Source: Phymorhynchus buccinoides
Lineage: Eukaryota; Mollusca; Gastropoda; Neogastropoda; Raphitomidae
Length of the DNA: 64,000 nucleotides
Reading direction: 5' to 3'
Assembly (NCBI GenBank): GCA_017654935.2
Contig: CM065682.1
Span: 81,273,247-81,337,246 of the forward strand
A program made the translations under genes and the position numbers. The notes under the pieces were generated by a model. The model searched no databases. It was given only the letters and a program-made list of their open reading frames with translations, and had not been told where the DNA came from. Below are positions 9,416-19,609 of this stretch, piece by piece; positions within the stretch are counted from its first letter, which is position 1; the number at the start of each line of letters is the position of its first letter.

Positions 9416-9796
9416 GATAAAGTCACTTCGTTAGCAGGAGTGAGCCAAAAAGCATGGTTTTTTTCACATCTTTTATCCTTTCCACATCAAATTGCTTGTG
9501 TGTGTGAACAAAAATGAACACCTCACACTGACGCAAAGCTGTCTCTTTCTGTTTTTTGTATTGAGCCTTTAAAAGACCTCTTAATTAATAGATTGTTCAC
9601 ATGTATGTGTGTGTAGGGGGTAAGCCTGCTGCACCCAATTTGTAAAGTGTTCAGCGTATATCCAACTCGGTTAGACCATTTTGCTCCCCATATATTGTTC
9701 TCTTTATTTTTTTTCCGCAACAGATGTTATGGTTAACATATACTTAACATTACACACACACACACACACACAGACAGACACTGCTTTTGGGCTCAT
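9416..9796. other. No gene seen
   Basis: Spacer with a short CA run at about 9752-9772, directly abutting the 3' end of the PHD ORF. Confidence 0.5.
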
Positions 9797-10324
9797 TCAT
9801 TCCTCCCTGTTGCTTGTTTTACCGGGTAGCTCTGGTAGGGATGGAGGTGTGGAGTGGAGTGAACTCGAGTCAGACTGATTTTGAAGGTGGCTTGATTGGT
9901 CAATGCCAAAGAGATGGAATGTGGCTGTGCTGTAGTTAGCGCCATCACAAATGATACATTTCCATATGATGTCTTTGTTGGTTGAGTCACATAGTTTATC
10001 GTAGGAGGCGGACAACATGCTCTGACACGAGGCGTGGAACCATTGCCCACATCCTTCGCAGGCTACTCCTCGTTGGTCCCATGTTACTGTCCTGTCACAT
10101 GTGCCGCAGGGGTATTTTGAAATAAACGAGTTGTCTGAGGCCTGTTGGCTTCTATTCCCATCAGAAGGCGAGTGAGAATTTGTTGACATTTTGGAGTTGT
10201 CAGAAATACGAGTGTCTTTGTAATGAAAGTAGTGACTGGGTTCACACGCTGTTACTAATAACAGCGTTGCTGCAAGCGCTACTGTTACCACTCTGCAGTA
10301 CATTGTACTAGGTGGGGAAGACAT
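9797..10324 (-). CDS. LINE-associated PHD-finger protein, N-terminal fragment
   Basis: A 175-residue minus-strand frame with a C4HC3 PHD-type zinc finger: C73, C76, C89, C92, H97, C100, C123, C126, in YPCGTCDRTVTWDQRGVACE and then CGQWFHASC and WKCIICDG. This finger, followed by ANYS and a Ser/Pro-rich stretch, is typical of the N-terminal part of CR1-like retrotransposon proteins in invertebrates, where an AP-like endonuclease normally follows. Here the frame stops at 9797 next to a GT repeat, so endonuclease and reverse transcriptase are missing. The likely native start is the Met at residue 46; the upstream hydrophobic stretch (residues 11-27) is probably not a real signal peptide. The mirror copy differs at residue 64 (Asp to Glu). 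Confidence 0.7.
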   Translation of the reverse strand: MSSPPSTMYCRVVTVALAATLLLVTACEPSHYFHYKDTRISDNSKMSTNSHSPSDGNRSQQASDNSFISKYPCGTCDRTVTWDQRGVACEGCGQWFHASCQSMLSASYDKLCDSTNKDIIWKCIICDGANYSTATFHLFGIDQSSHLQNQSDSSSLHSTPPSLPELPGKTSNREE

Positions 10325-10914
10325 GCCACGGGAACACCATCTTTAGCCATGCACTGGGTGTAGAACACAAGAAAGAAAAATTTAGTGCTCATAGTGTTTG
10401 GTGTAAACAGTCAGAAAAACAACAACACACACCTAGCTCGACATGGGCGAAGGGAGATAAGCTCACAAAGCGAAGAAAGAAATGCCTCTACACACGATAA
10501 CAACTAGTAGAAGTCCGGTCACAATGATGCTAGGAGTGACCAATCCAGCAACAAATAACTACCACAAGTTCTTTTCAAGTCACAATGATAGGTGACCTAC
10601 CTACTAAAGGAGAGAGCACACTGTTCTTCTCAGTCAAAACTCAAAGCAGCCGGTGTCTATGATGGAAGTACTCAGGCGGCCATATTTGTTGTCAAAATGA
10701 AAGTACTCACAGTCCTCTTATGGAGATGGTATAAATTCACAAAATAACAATGAAAATAGTCCTTTCTGCTCCGTTCTATGCTACTTGTGATGGAATTGAG
10801 TGATTAGGCCATGGGAAAGTGGGAAGGGACAAGGAAATATGGGGGAAAAGGATTATTGTTGAAGAGCTTGGAAGAGCTTGAAAAATGCACCTCTTCGTTC
10901 ACCGGAACAGGACA
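10325..10914. other. Probable 5' untranslated region of the minus-strand LINE fragment
   Basis: No coding sequence supported. Lies upstream of the PHD ORF on the minus strand and downstream of nothing recognisable. The plus-strand CR1 fragment begins at about 10915. Assignment to the LINE 5' UTR is inferred from position only. Confidence 0.3.
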
Positions 10915-11508
10915 CCCCACCCCCCCAACATGGGCTTAGAAGTAAAAGGTCTTGCGTCACTCAGCTACTGCAAGTTATGGATGATTTTACAAGCTTAGTT
11001 GACAAAGGAGAAAGTATAGATGTTATCTACCTAGACTTCAGAAAGGCCTTTGATTCGGTTCCTCATCAAAGATTATTGATTAAATTAGCAGCCTATGGGA
11101 TTGGGGGAAAGTTGTTAAAATGGATTAAAAGCTTTTTATTAGACAGAACACAAATAGTACGTGTAGGCACATCTTATTCAGGAGAAGCAAAGGTGGTTAG
11201 TGGAATGCCCCAGGGTAGTATATTGGGTCCAACATTATTTTTAATATTCATTAATGATCTGCCAGAAGAGGTAAATAGCACATGTAAAGTATTTGCAGAT
11301 CATACTAAAGTATACAATACTTCAAGCAATAGAGACACATTACAAGCATATTTATATGCATTACATAAATGGTCAGAGACATGGAATTTGTATTTTGACA
11401 TCCAGAAATGCAAAATAATGCACATAGGAAAAAAGAATCCCAAGTATGAGTATTTCATGACAATAAATGACACAAACAAAATTGAAGTATGCAATGAGGA
11501 AAAAGATT
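10915..11508 (+). pseudogene. CR1-like reverse transcriptase core, 5' half of a split LINE
   Basis: Plus-strand reverse transcriptase palm: QHGLRSKRSCVTQLL, motif A YLDFRKAFDSVPH, motif B SGMPQGSILGPTLFLIFIND, then VFADHTKVYN where the family has FADDTK. The second catalytic Asp of the FADD box is His, so the enzyme would be inactive. Homology stops at about 11508 inside the EEKD-LGV region, exactly where a minus-strand CR1 begins; the remainder of this element resumes at 16389. Sequence before about 10915 is unrelated, so the element is 5'-truncated. The His substitution is present in both arms. Confidence 0.85.
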
Positions 11509-11630
11509 TTGTAGTAGTAGTGGTAGGGAAAAATAAGCTGTTATACTTTGTGTCTAGACCCATCGTATGCATAAAGTATTACAATGAAAATGTGGTCAAG
11601 GCGCATTACGGTCAATTTTCCTAATTAATA
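11509..11630 (-). mobile_element. 3' tail of the nested minus-strand CR1 with GTA repeat
   Basis: About 120 bases between the reverse transcriptase stop (11631) and a short GTAGTAGTAGTGG run (ACT/TAC repeat on the minus strand) at 11509-11522. A short terminal microsatellite in place of poly-A is characteristic of CR1-group LINEs and marks the insertion boundary. Confidence 0.65.
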
Positions 11631-13240
11631 TCAATTATCAAAGCTTCTAAACATATTTAAATATTTTGGAGAATCATCCAAGCGATTTTTGAATGTGTTA
11701 GTATCAGGTGCACATTTTAGAAGATTAATAGGTAACTCATTCCACAAGTTAGCAACACGGATGCTGAAACAATGTTTTCTTATGTTAGTATTGAACCTTT
11801 TAATAAAAACTTTACCATATGCATTCCTTGTTAGATTATATTGAGGAGAATCAAAGAATTTTTTCCAAGACAAGTCAACTAGACCATTGAATATTTTATA
11901 GGCCTCAATGAGATCCCCCCCTAATTTTTCTTCCTTTAGGTATTTAATAAGTCTACTATAATAATCCATATTTGTACATCCGTTGACAAGTTTTGTTGCT
12001 CTGCGTTGCACTTTTTCAATTGCTGATGACTGGTATTTATACTTTGGGAACCGTATGATGTTTCCATATTCTAAGTGGGGTCTTATTAATGCCTTGTATA
12101 ATTTGATAAATATATCCTTATCAATATTTACAAAGGTTCTTTTAATTAAGCCAATCATCTTAGCAGTATTAATACAGTTCTGAATATGTTTGTCAAATGA
12201 GAAATCCTTATCGAAAGTTACCCCTAAGTCTTTTTCATTTTCACATTTTGTTACTGGACACGCCACATTGTCATTCATCATAGTATAATCAACACTTGGA
12301 TTTCTTTTACCCACATGCATAACCTTGCATTTACCTGTGTTAAAATAAAGATTCCATTTTTCTGTCCATTCTTGCAAATTATTGAAGTCTTTTTGTAGTA
12401 AGTTACTGTTACATGATTTATTATAAACTTTGGTGTCATCAGCAAACTTTTTGCATGACGGATGTATCGGGTAGGTCATTAAGATTCCACTAAGAACCTT
12501 TGCCTCGGCTGAATACTTATTTTCAACTCTAACTTTCTGAGTTCGTCCAGATAAAAAGTCTTTAATCAAATTTTTATCCATACATATAGATTACCAACTA
12601 TTCCATAAGATCTTAATTTCATCTAAAGTCTTTCATGTGGTACGCTATCAAAAGCTTTCCTAAAGTCTAGGTATATAATATGAACACAATCATTATTATC
12701 TAGTAATTCTGTTCTTTCCTCCATAACTTCCAAAAGCTGTGATGTACATGATCTTTTACTTCTGAAACCATGCTGACAATCAACATACAGGTTATTATCG
12801 TTCATATGGTTAGTGATGGCATCTCTAATAAAAGACTCTAAGATTTTGCAAGTGATACTCGTTAAGCTAACAGGTCTATAATTGCCTGCATCAGACCTTG
12901 ATCCCTTTTTAAAAATAGCCGTGACATTTGCTTGTTTCCACTCTGAAGGAATCTGACCTGATTCTAGTGATTTATTGAATAGTATGGTAAGAGGTAAAAA
13001 TAATTCATTAGCCAATTCTTTTAATACTCTAGATGGTATCCCATCTGGGCCTTGTGCCTTTGAAGCATCTAATTCTTTTAACTTTTTATGTACAGCCAAA
13101 GGAGTTACTCTAACCTCAGCAACAGATACCCCATCTGAGTTTACACCATTTGCTAAATTCGGTACAGTTACATCCTCATTGGTAAATACACTGGCAAAAC
13201 ATTTGTTAAGAATTTCAGCTTTGTCCTCATCAGCAACAAC
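11631..13240 (-). pseudogene. Nested CR1-like LINE: reverse transcriptase, motif B deleted
   Basis: Minus-strand frames at 13099-12623 and 12581-11631. The first has LDASKAQGPDGIPSRVLKEL, NYRPVSLTSITCKILE, CQHGFRSKRSC and motif A YLDFRKAFDSVPHERL, then a stop. The second has FADDTKVYN with both Asp intact and the long C-terminal domain (IKLYKALIRPHLEYG, AIEKVQRRATKLV, FSIRVANLWNELP). Between AKVLSG and the FADD block the PQGSVLGP..IND segment is missing, and stops separate the frames. The C-terminal 316-residue frame is intact here but frameshifted in the mirror copy. It is inserted inside the plus-strand CR1 (10915-11508 and 16389-16976) and is dead. Confidence 0.85.
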
Positions 13241-13412
13241 ATATTCGCCATTTTTTTTTTTTTTTTAGTGCACTTACACCTGTCTTACTACTTAGTGTTA
13301 CATCTTTCATTTACATATCTCCAAAATGCTTTAGGATTTGTCTTACTATTATCAGCAACATTCTGTTCAAAAGCTTTTCTTGATTTTTTAATCAACTTAT
13401 TGCATTTATTTA
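13241..13412 (-). pseudogene. Linker between endonuclease and reverse transcriptase of the nested CR1
   Basis: Fragmented coding sequence in other frames (KINKCNKLIKKSRKAFEQN, AFWRYVNERC) that belongs to the same LINE protein, interrupted by a T-run indel at 13250-13266 and stops. Confidence 0.6.
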
Positions 13413-14059
13413 TCATTTTTCTGTATTTTCTATAAGCTGGCCATTCCCTCTTCTTTTTCTGTTCAGCTTGGCCTTCCTTGGTTTAAAGAAAAAAAAATAT
13501 TGTTTTTGCTTTTTCTTAACAATTTTCAAGACCTTTTTGTTTATCCAGGATGGTGTTGATGATTTGTCTGTTGTGCAAGACATCTTAGGTATGTGCATGT
13601 CCATGTTCTTTACCAGATCACTGATAACATTCCAACTATCATCTACACTCACATTTTCCAGTACTGAGCAATCAAAGTTACCAATGTTCTCTCTCATTTC
13701 TACATAATTACCCTTGTTTAAATCAAACTTATAGTTTACTTCCTGTATTGATTTTACTCTAGGCACATACAGATCGAACACTAATATATCATGATCACTC
13801 TTACCAAATGGGACCAGGTGAGTAATGTCTGAAATAAGGTCATCCTCGTTAACAAATATTAGATCATCCATTGTTGGTCTTTGGTTTACTCTGTGTCTTG
13901 TCGTCTGTTTCTCTTTCTGTGTTTAAAAAGCATCCACAAATTCATGAGTTATATTGTTAACATTACTATAAACCTCACTCCAATTGGCATTGGGGAAATT
14001 AAAATCTACAAGGATACAGACTTTATCAAACTTAGATAAAGAATCTAATTCTAACAAAT

Positions 14060-15232
14060 CCAATAACCTCTTAGTATTATCCACAGATGAATTAGGGCTA
14101 CGGTACACACATCCAACAACCTCTTAGTATTATCCACAGATGAATTAGGGCTACGGTACACACATCCAACAAGCCTCTTAGTATTATCCACAGATGAATT
14201 AGGGCTACGGTACACACCTCCAACAACCTCTTAGTATTATCCACAGATGAATTAGGGCTACGGTACACACATCCAACAGCCTCTTAGTATTATCCACAGA
14301 TGAATTAGGGCTACGGTACACACATCCAACAACCTCTTAGTATTATCCACAGATGAATTAGGGCTACGGTACACACATCCAACAACCTCTTAGTATTATC
14401 CACAGATGAATTAGGGCTACGGTACACACATCCAATAACCTCTTAGTATTATCCACAGATGAATTAGGGCTACGGTACACACATCCAATAACCTCTTAGT
14501 ATTATCCACAGATGAATTAGGGCTACGGTACACACATCCAACAACCTCTTAGTATTATCCACAGATGAATTAGGGCTACGGTACACACATCCAACAACCT
14601 CTTAGTATTATCCACAGATGAATTAGGGCTACGGTACACACATCCAACAACCTCTTAGTATTATCCACAGATGAATTAGGGCTACGGTACACACATCCAA
14701 CAACCTCTTAGTATTATCCACAGATGAATTAGGGCTACGGTACACACATCCGACAACCTCTTAGTATTATCCACAGATGAATTAGGGCTACGGTACACAC
14801 ATCCAACAACCTCTTAGTATTATCCACAGATGAATTAGGGCTACGGTACACACATCCAATAACCTCTTAGTATTATCCACAGATGAATTAGGGCTACGGT
14901 ACACACATCCGACAACCTCTTAGTATTATCCACAGATGAATTAGGGCTACGGTACACACATCCAACAACCTCTTAGTATTATCCACAGATGAATTAGGGC
15001 TACGGTACACACATCCAACAACCTCTTAGTATTATCCACAGATGAATTAGGGCTACGGTACACACATCCAACAGCCTCTTAGTATTATCCACAGATGAAT
15101 TAGGGCTACGGTACACACATCCAATAACCTCTTAGTATTATCCACAGATGAATTAGGGCTACGGTACACACATCCAATAACCTCTTAGTATTATCCACAG
15201 ATGAATTAGGGCTACGGTACACACATCCGATA
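14060..15232 (-). repeat. 53-bp minisatellite, 22 units, derived from endonuclease coding sequence
   Basis: CTCTTAGTATTATCC recurs every 53 bases from 14068 to 15182 (one unit carries an extra G at about 14173). The unit corresponds to the minus-strand codons for GCVYRSPNSSVDNTKRLL in the LINE endonuclease, so a piece of the ORF has amplified in place. Units differ mainly at one short segment (CAACAAC, CAATAAC, CGACAAC, CAACAGC), giving a readable variant map. Confidence 0.95.
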
Positions 15233-15381
15233 AGTACAGACTCGCCATTCACACCTTTGAAAGTACACCACAGACATTCATTAAAGGGTGAGTTGTTTAA
15301 CTCTTCACACTCTCTCACGTTTAATTTTTTATCAAAATATAAAATTATACCTCTCCTAGGTTCTCTGTTTAGGAACATATA

Positions 15382-16136
15382 CAGTGAAACCCGTTTAGTA
15401 CGAATTCCAGGGGAGAGGGCCAATTTACTCGTTGTAAGCATTGCTCGTTCAAACCATTTTATCGATTTTGGCAACCCTGACGAACCTATCAATCGGTCCT
15501 CACATCTACTGTGATGTGCGTGTTGGTAAAGTGTGAAAAAGACAGAAAAACGGAAACAACACACTTACCCAACAAAGCATGGTTGTAAGCCCAGTATCCT
15601 GTATCCATAGGGTTTTTAATGCCGATTACAAACACTTTAAAACAGTTTATTAACACACGATAACATCAAAAACATAAAATCCACACACGCGCTTTAAGAG
15701 AAAGTTAAAATTTCCCGGAAGTCACAAGATCAGTGCGCAAAGAGTGAGTCCAGTGTCGTCTGCTTGCGCTGCAGACACCCAAGTTGTTATATCGGCCAAT
15801 CAGAATGCCGCTTACATATCGAGGGGTCAGTCAAGATGGCGATGTTGTTGTCAGTGTGTTCTCGTTCTAGCCAGGTAGTTGTGCAAGAAAGCTTGACTTT
15901 GGGATGGCGGTGTGGTTGTAAGTGCGTTCTCGTTCTAACCGCGTAGTTTTTGCATAAAAGCTTGACTTTGGGAGTCAATAAATTGTACGTTATATGCAAG
16001 TTGCTCGTTGTAGCGAGCTCGTTGTATGCAGAATTATTTAACAAGGAAAAAGAAGGCTTGTGGTCGGGGATTTTGAAACCACTCGTTAAACACGGGCTCT
16101 CGCTTAAACCGTACTCGTACTAAATGGGTTTCACTG
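15382..16136. mobile_element. 755-bp pogo/Tigger-like MITE with TA target duplication
   Basis: Flanked by TA at 15380-15381 and 16137-16138. Terminal inverted repeats begin CAGTGAAACCCGTTTAGTACGA and end with its imperfect reverse complement (TCGTACTAAATGGGTTTCACTG). The CAGTG start and TA duplication fit the pogo/Tigger branch of Tc1-mariner elements. Subterminal copies of CTCGTTGTA-type sequence occur in both halves. No transposase frame is present, so it depended on a transposase supplied elsewhere. Exactly 755 bp in both arms. Confidence 0.85.
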
Positions 16137-16388
16137 TAATTAGGAAGTTCATATTCTGAACGGCACATGGAATAGACTTGGTTTTTAGGAAGAATTTCTG
16201 TCAAACAGATTATATTTGGCTTTACCTCCGATAATCTTACAAGTAATTCATCTTTTTTATTTAACAGGCTATCAACATTACTGTACATAACTTTGCAACA
16301 ATCTTCAAAAGCACAAGAAGAATGAGAAAATGAGCTAGAACTACTTTCATGACAAACAGGATTATTTACATTATGTACAGTGTGTACA

Positions 16389-16976
16389 TTTGGGTGTAAT
16401 ATTTGACCCATCCTTACTTTTTGACATGTTACAAAAATTGTTAATAAAGCAAATCAAGTGTTGGGGCTTATTAAAGGATCATTTGAGTTCCTAAATAAAG
16501 ATGTATTTGTTAAACTTTATAAAGCTATGGTAAGACCACTCTTGGAATATGCCAACTCAGTTTGGTGCCCAATCTTTAAAAGGCAATCAATAGCTATAGA
16601 GAAAGTGCAAAGAAGAGCAACAACATTGATCAAAGCATGTAAGAACAAGATTTATAGTGAAAGACTAAAATTCCTGGGATTACCTTCTCTGAAGGGAAGA
16701 AGAGTCAGGGGAGACCTTATACAAGTATATAAAATAATGAATAATATTGATGACATTGACTTTAACAACCTTTGTGTTAAAAGTATCACAAACATGACAC
16801 GGAATAGTACAGAGAAGTTATTTTTAAGGCGATCAGTTACTATTATCCGCAAGTTTTTCTTTTCTAACCGAGTTGTCCAATACTGGAATAACTTGTCAAC
16901 TAACATTAAGGCTGCACCTAACATAAATATATTCAAAAATCTTCTGGACAAAGACAATGATGTCAAATTTTTATAA
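16389..16976 (+). pseudogene. CR1-like reverse transcriptase C-terminus, 3' half of the split LINE
   Basis: Plus-strand continuation of the element at 10915-11508: LGVIFDPSLLFD (frame shifts shortly after), then from 16458 an open frame with LGLIKGSFEFLNKDVFVKLY, MVRPLLEYANSVWCP, IAIEKVQRRATTLI, LPSLKGRRVRGDL and NRVVQYWNNLS, ending at 16976. This is the thumb and C-terminal domain of CR1-type ORF2. The 5' half ends at EEKD and this half begins at LGV, so the two join at the insertion point of the nested minus-strand LINE, with a short ATTT-type target repeat. An A/T-rich tail follows to about 17056. Confidence 0.85.
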
Positions 16977-17476
16977 TACTTTTGATGAATAAACAAAAAA
17001 AGGAGAGAAAAAGTCTATTCATTATTTTATTTTATTTTTTTATAGTTTTAGCTGTAGACTGAAAGCATGCCACTTTGAAACAGATCAAAGTCACAAACGA
17101 GAAAGGGCGTAAAAGGGCCGCGAGGCCCACTTCTAGCCCTAATTACTACTACTACTACTATTGTAGGTATGGAGTTAATGTTAAAGTACACACTTTGACA
17201 TATAGATCTATCTCCAAAAACGCAAAACGAGTGAGCCTTGAAGGCTTTGCCTCTTGAGACTTGATAGTGTTTATTCAGGAAAGTGTGAAATGAGGAATAT
17301 AATGTGTTAATGGCCCCCTAACTCAGTAACTGCCAAGCTCAGTTTGATCTTGAAAGGTGGTAGCTAATAAAGAATCGATTTCTGGAAAGATGGGCACTGA
17401 CTAAAGATTAGCATGACTTGTGTTGTTTTATGATAAACGAATACATGTGCACAGGTTTTCAAAAGGGGATTCCTTT
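16977..17476. other. LINE 3' tail and unique spacer
   Basis: AT-rich tail to about 17056, a short TAC run at 17145-17160, otherwise no gene seen. Confidence 0.5.
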
Positions 17477-17882
17477 AGGCCATGTGCACACATAAACGGA
17501 TATTCCGTGCGGAAACCCGTGCGCAATCCATGAATAAGTGAAACAAAGAAGGGAAAAGATTTGAGCACATGTCGGCATTTCCCTTATATACGCAGACTTT
17601 TATCCTTCTTTCTTCCACTTATTTAGGGTTTTCCGTACGGAACGGCTTACGCGTCTAATGTGAACCCGGCCTAATCCTTCTTTCTTCCATTTATTAAGGG
17701 TTTCCGTACAGAAATTGCGCGTCTAATGTGAACCCGGCCTAATCCTTCTTTCTTCCACGTATTAAGGGTTTTCCGTACGGAACTTGCGCGTCTAATGTGA
17801 ACCCGGCCTAATCCTTCTTTCTTCCACTTATTTAGGGTTTTCCGTACGGAACTTGCGCGTCTAATGTGAACCCGGCCTTAGG
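17477..17882 (+). repeat. MITE-like inverted repeat with 69-bp tandem units carrying TTCCGTACGGAA
   Basis: The left end (GGCCATGTGCACACATAAAC ... TTCCGTGCGGAAACCC ... AAGAAGGGAAAAG) is an imperfect reverse complement of the right end (CTTTTATCCTTC ... GGGTTTTCCGTACGGAA ... ATGTGAACCCGGCC). The right half is expanded into about four units of 68-69 bp; each contains the perfect 12-base palindrome TTCCGTACGGAA or a close variant. Non-coding. Probably a MITE whose one side amplified in tandem. Confidence 0.7.
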
Positions 17883-18454
17883 GTGGAATGACGAGTGCAT
17901 ACATCCGTCATAGTGTTACAGGCCAGCAGCCACAATTCCTGTGTAAAACTAAAACCAATGTATTGAATGTACTATGAATTGTAGGGTTTATCAATCCTCG
18001 CATTGACGTAATTGGTCCCAAGGAAGCAGGGTTGTTTGGGACAGTTAAAAAAAGTTCTTTGTTGTTGTCTAACTCAGAGACCGTCTTTATGTGTGCTGTG
18101 CAGGAACTTCAGAGGAGAGGTCCGCTCGGTTACACTATGAAAGCGAGCAGTGTTCACCAGTAACAACAATTCATCGGGAATCATTCCACTCAACAATCAC
18201 CTGCGCGTTTGTGTGTGTGTGTGTGTCTCTGTGTGTGTGCATTTTGGGAGTTGAAAAGCTAGTTTGCTATGTGTTGTCCTTTTTTGTATTACTGTGTTTT
18301 TTTGTTTGTGGCACAAGCCACAAACCTATAACTCACTTTGTCAGTCGTCGTCGGTCGGTCCAAAAATTGTCGCACATATTGTAAAAGAGAAAGAAAGGGG
18401 AGGCGACTCAGTGTATGTAATGATTGTCGCGTGCCACAAACGATTGTGAATCCA
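17883..18454. other. No gene seen; short GT microsatellite
   Basis: Contains a TG run near 18209-18238 and no convincing coding sequence. Confidence 0.5.
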
Positions 18455-19012
18455 CGCTTGTTTCCATCTACACCCCATCCCGTCAACTTCGTTCTTCTGC
18501 TGACACTCGTCTCTTCCGAGTTCCTTCTGTCAGAACAAAGTCCTTCGGTCAACGTTCTTTCTCCTTTCAGGGACCAACTGTCTGGAATACACTTCCCATC
18601 AATATCAGACACTTACCTTCAACTTCTTCCTTCAAGTCTGCTGTGAAGACGCACTTTTTTCAACGATCATAATTCTTCCCCCACCAATCCGCTCCTCTCC
18701 ACCCCCTTGTACTCAGTTTCCATGAAATGATAAAGTGGCTGTCACATGGCGTGCTCGCGTGTGTGTGTGTGTGTGTGTGCGCGCGCGCGCGCGCGCGTGC
18801 GTGCGTGTGTTTCTGTAAGTTGTGTACCTTTTTGTTCATTTGTATATATGTACTTTTCTATATTCTACTCATGTAAAATTTATGTATGTTCGTCATGTTC
18901 TGATTGTATAAGATAATTATATTCTATGTTGTATTTGTATTAAATATGTAAAGCGCTTAGAGCCCTAAATCAGAGAATAGGCGCTATATAAATAATCATT
19001 ATTATTATTATT
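18455..19012 (+). mobile_element. L2/CR1-group LINE 3' end with ATT-repeat tail
   Basis: Codons for YTPSRQLRSSADTRLFRVPS and FSFQGPTVWNTLPINIRH, then SSFKSAVKTHFF and a stop at 18672, are the conserved last 75 residues of an L2/CR1-type ORF2. About 340 bases of 3' UTR follow, with a GT/GC microsatellite (18758-18805). The end is AAAGCGCTTAGAGCCCTAAA, GGCGCTATATAAAT and an ATT repeat at about 18990-19012, the hallmark 3' terminus of this LINE group. Everything upstream of the C-terminus is missing, as expected for incomplete reverse transcription. Confidence 0.85.
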
Positions 19013-19609
19013 ATGATGTTTTGTGGATGTATGTTTTGTTTTATTTGCTCGTTCTTTGAATTGGGGATGCACTGTGTGTCTGCCAGTAAGCCGTTCACAC
19101 TCCTCTGCTCTGTAGTTAATAGCATACACAAGAAATTCAGTTGATCAAAGATCAACAGGAGGCTAAACAGTGTTGTATTGCACTTCAAAAGTGTAAAATA
19201 ATAATGAACATGTCTTTTCAAAATATCTTCAACGTGATGTAGTTGGTTACCTTAGGAAAGAAGAAGAGAAAAAGTGACATAACATATGAACGTGTCATAA
19301 AAGACGTTTGTCATCGATCGCTCAGACAGGAACAAAAAGAAGTTCAACGCAATAAAGCGAGATCATATTATATTGCTGAAAATGTAGGTTTAGTTCTATA
19401 AGCAGATGAGATTCATCTTCCAAAGTATTTGTGATCCTAAGTTGTTTAAAAAATATACTTATGGAGAGTTCACGTTTCCAAGATTTTGTTTCACAATGTC
19501 AGAAAAGGCTTTTAAATAACAAAATGCTGTTTTCGTTAACACATAATGAGAGTGACATGAAAAATAAGAAGCACCAATTGAAACAAATGTACACTTTACA
19601 CATTTTCAT
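19013..19609. other. No gene seen
   Basis: AT-rich unique spacer between the LINE tail and the 84-bp satellite. Confidence 0.5.

Larger units (their letters stand above)
13413..16388 (-). pseudogene. Nested CR1-like LINE: AP-like endonuclease, split by MITE and minisatellite
   Basis: The minus strand encodes, in order, YSNVDSLLNKKDELL and ICLTEILPKNQ (the Asn and Glu metal-site region of the exonuclease-endonuclease-phosphatase fold; 16325-16170). A 755-bp MITE follows (15382-16136), then GIILYFDKKL to VYRSPNSSVDNTK (about 15370-15200), a 53-bp minisatellite (14060-15232), then LVDFNFPNANW (usual form GDFNFP), and finally GKSDHDIL (the terminal Asp-His pair) and a basic linker at 13871-13413. 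The endonuclease would nick target DNA for retrotransposition. Removing the MITE plus one TA restores the reading frame, so the MITE arrived after the LINE. The minisatellite unit is not a multiple of three and destroys the frame. Stops separate the pieces. Confidence 0.85.

Noticed and set aside
9171..9434. His/Thr- and Cys/Val-rich open frames at 9171-9434 and 51704-51928
   Set aside because: Translations of CA/GT microsatellites on both strands.
9797..10324. PHD-finger ORF as a host chromatin reader or secreted protein (hydrophobic N-terminus)
   Set aside because: The finger plus Ser/Pro linker matches LINE-associated proteins. The hydrophobic stretch precedes a better internal start and is likely 5' extension of the frame.
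14060..15232. CRISPR-like regular array (53-bp period)
   Set aside because: There are no unique spacers; the whole 53-bp unit repeats, it is derived from a LINE reading frame, and the context is an animal genome.
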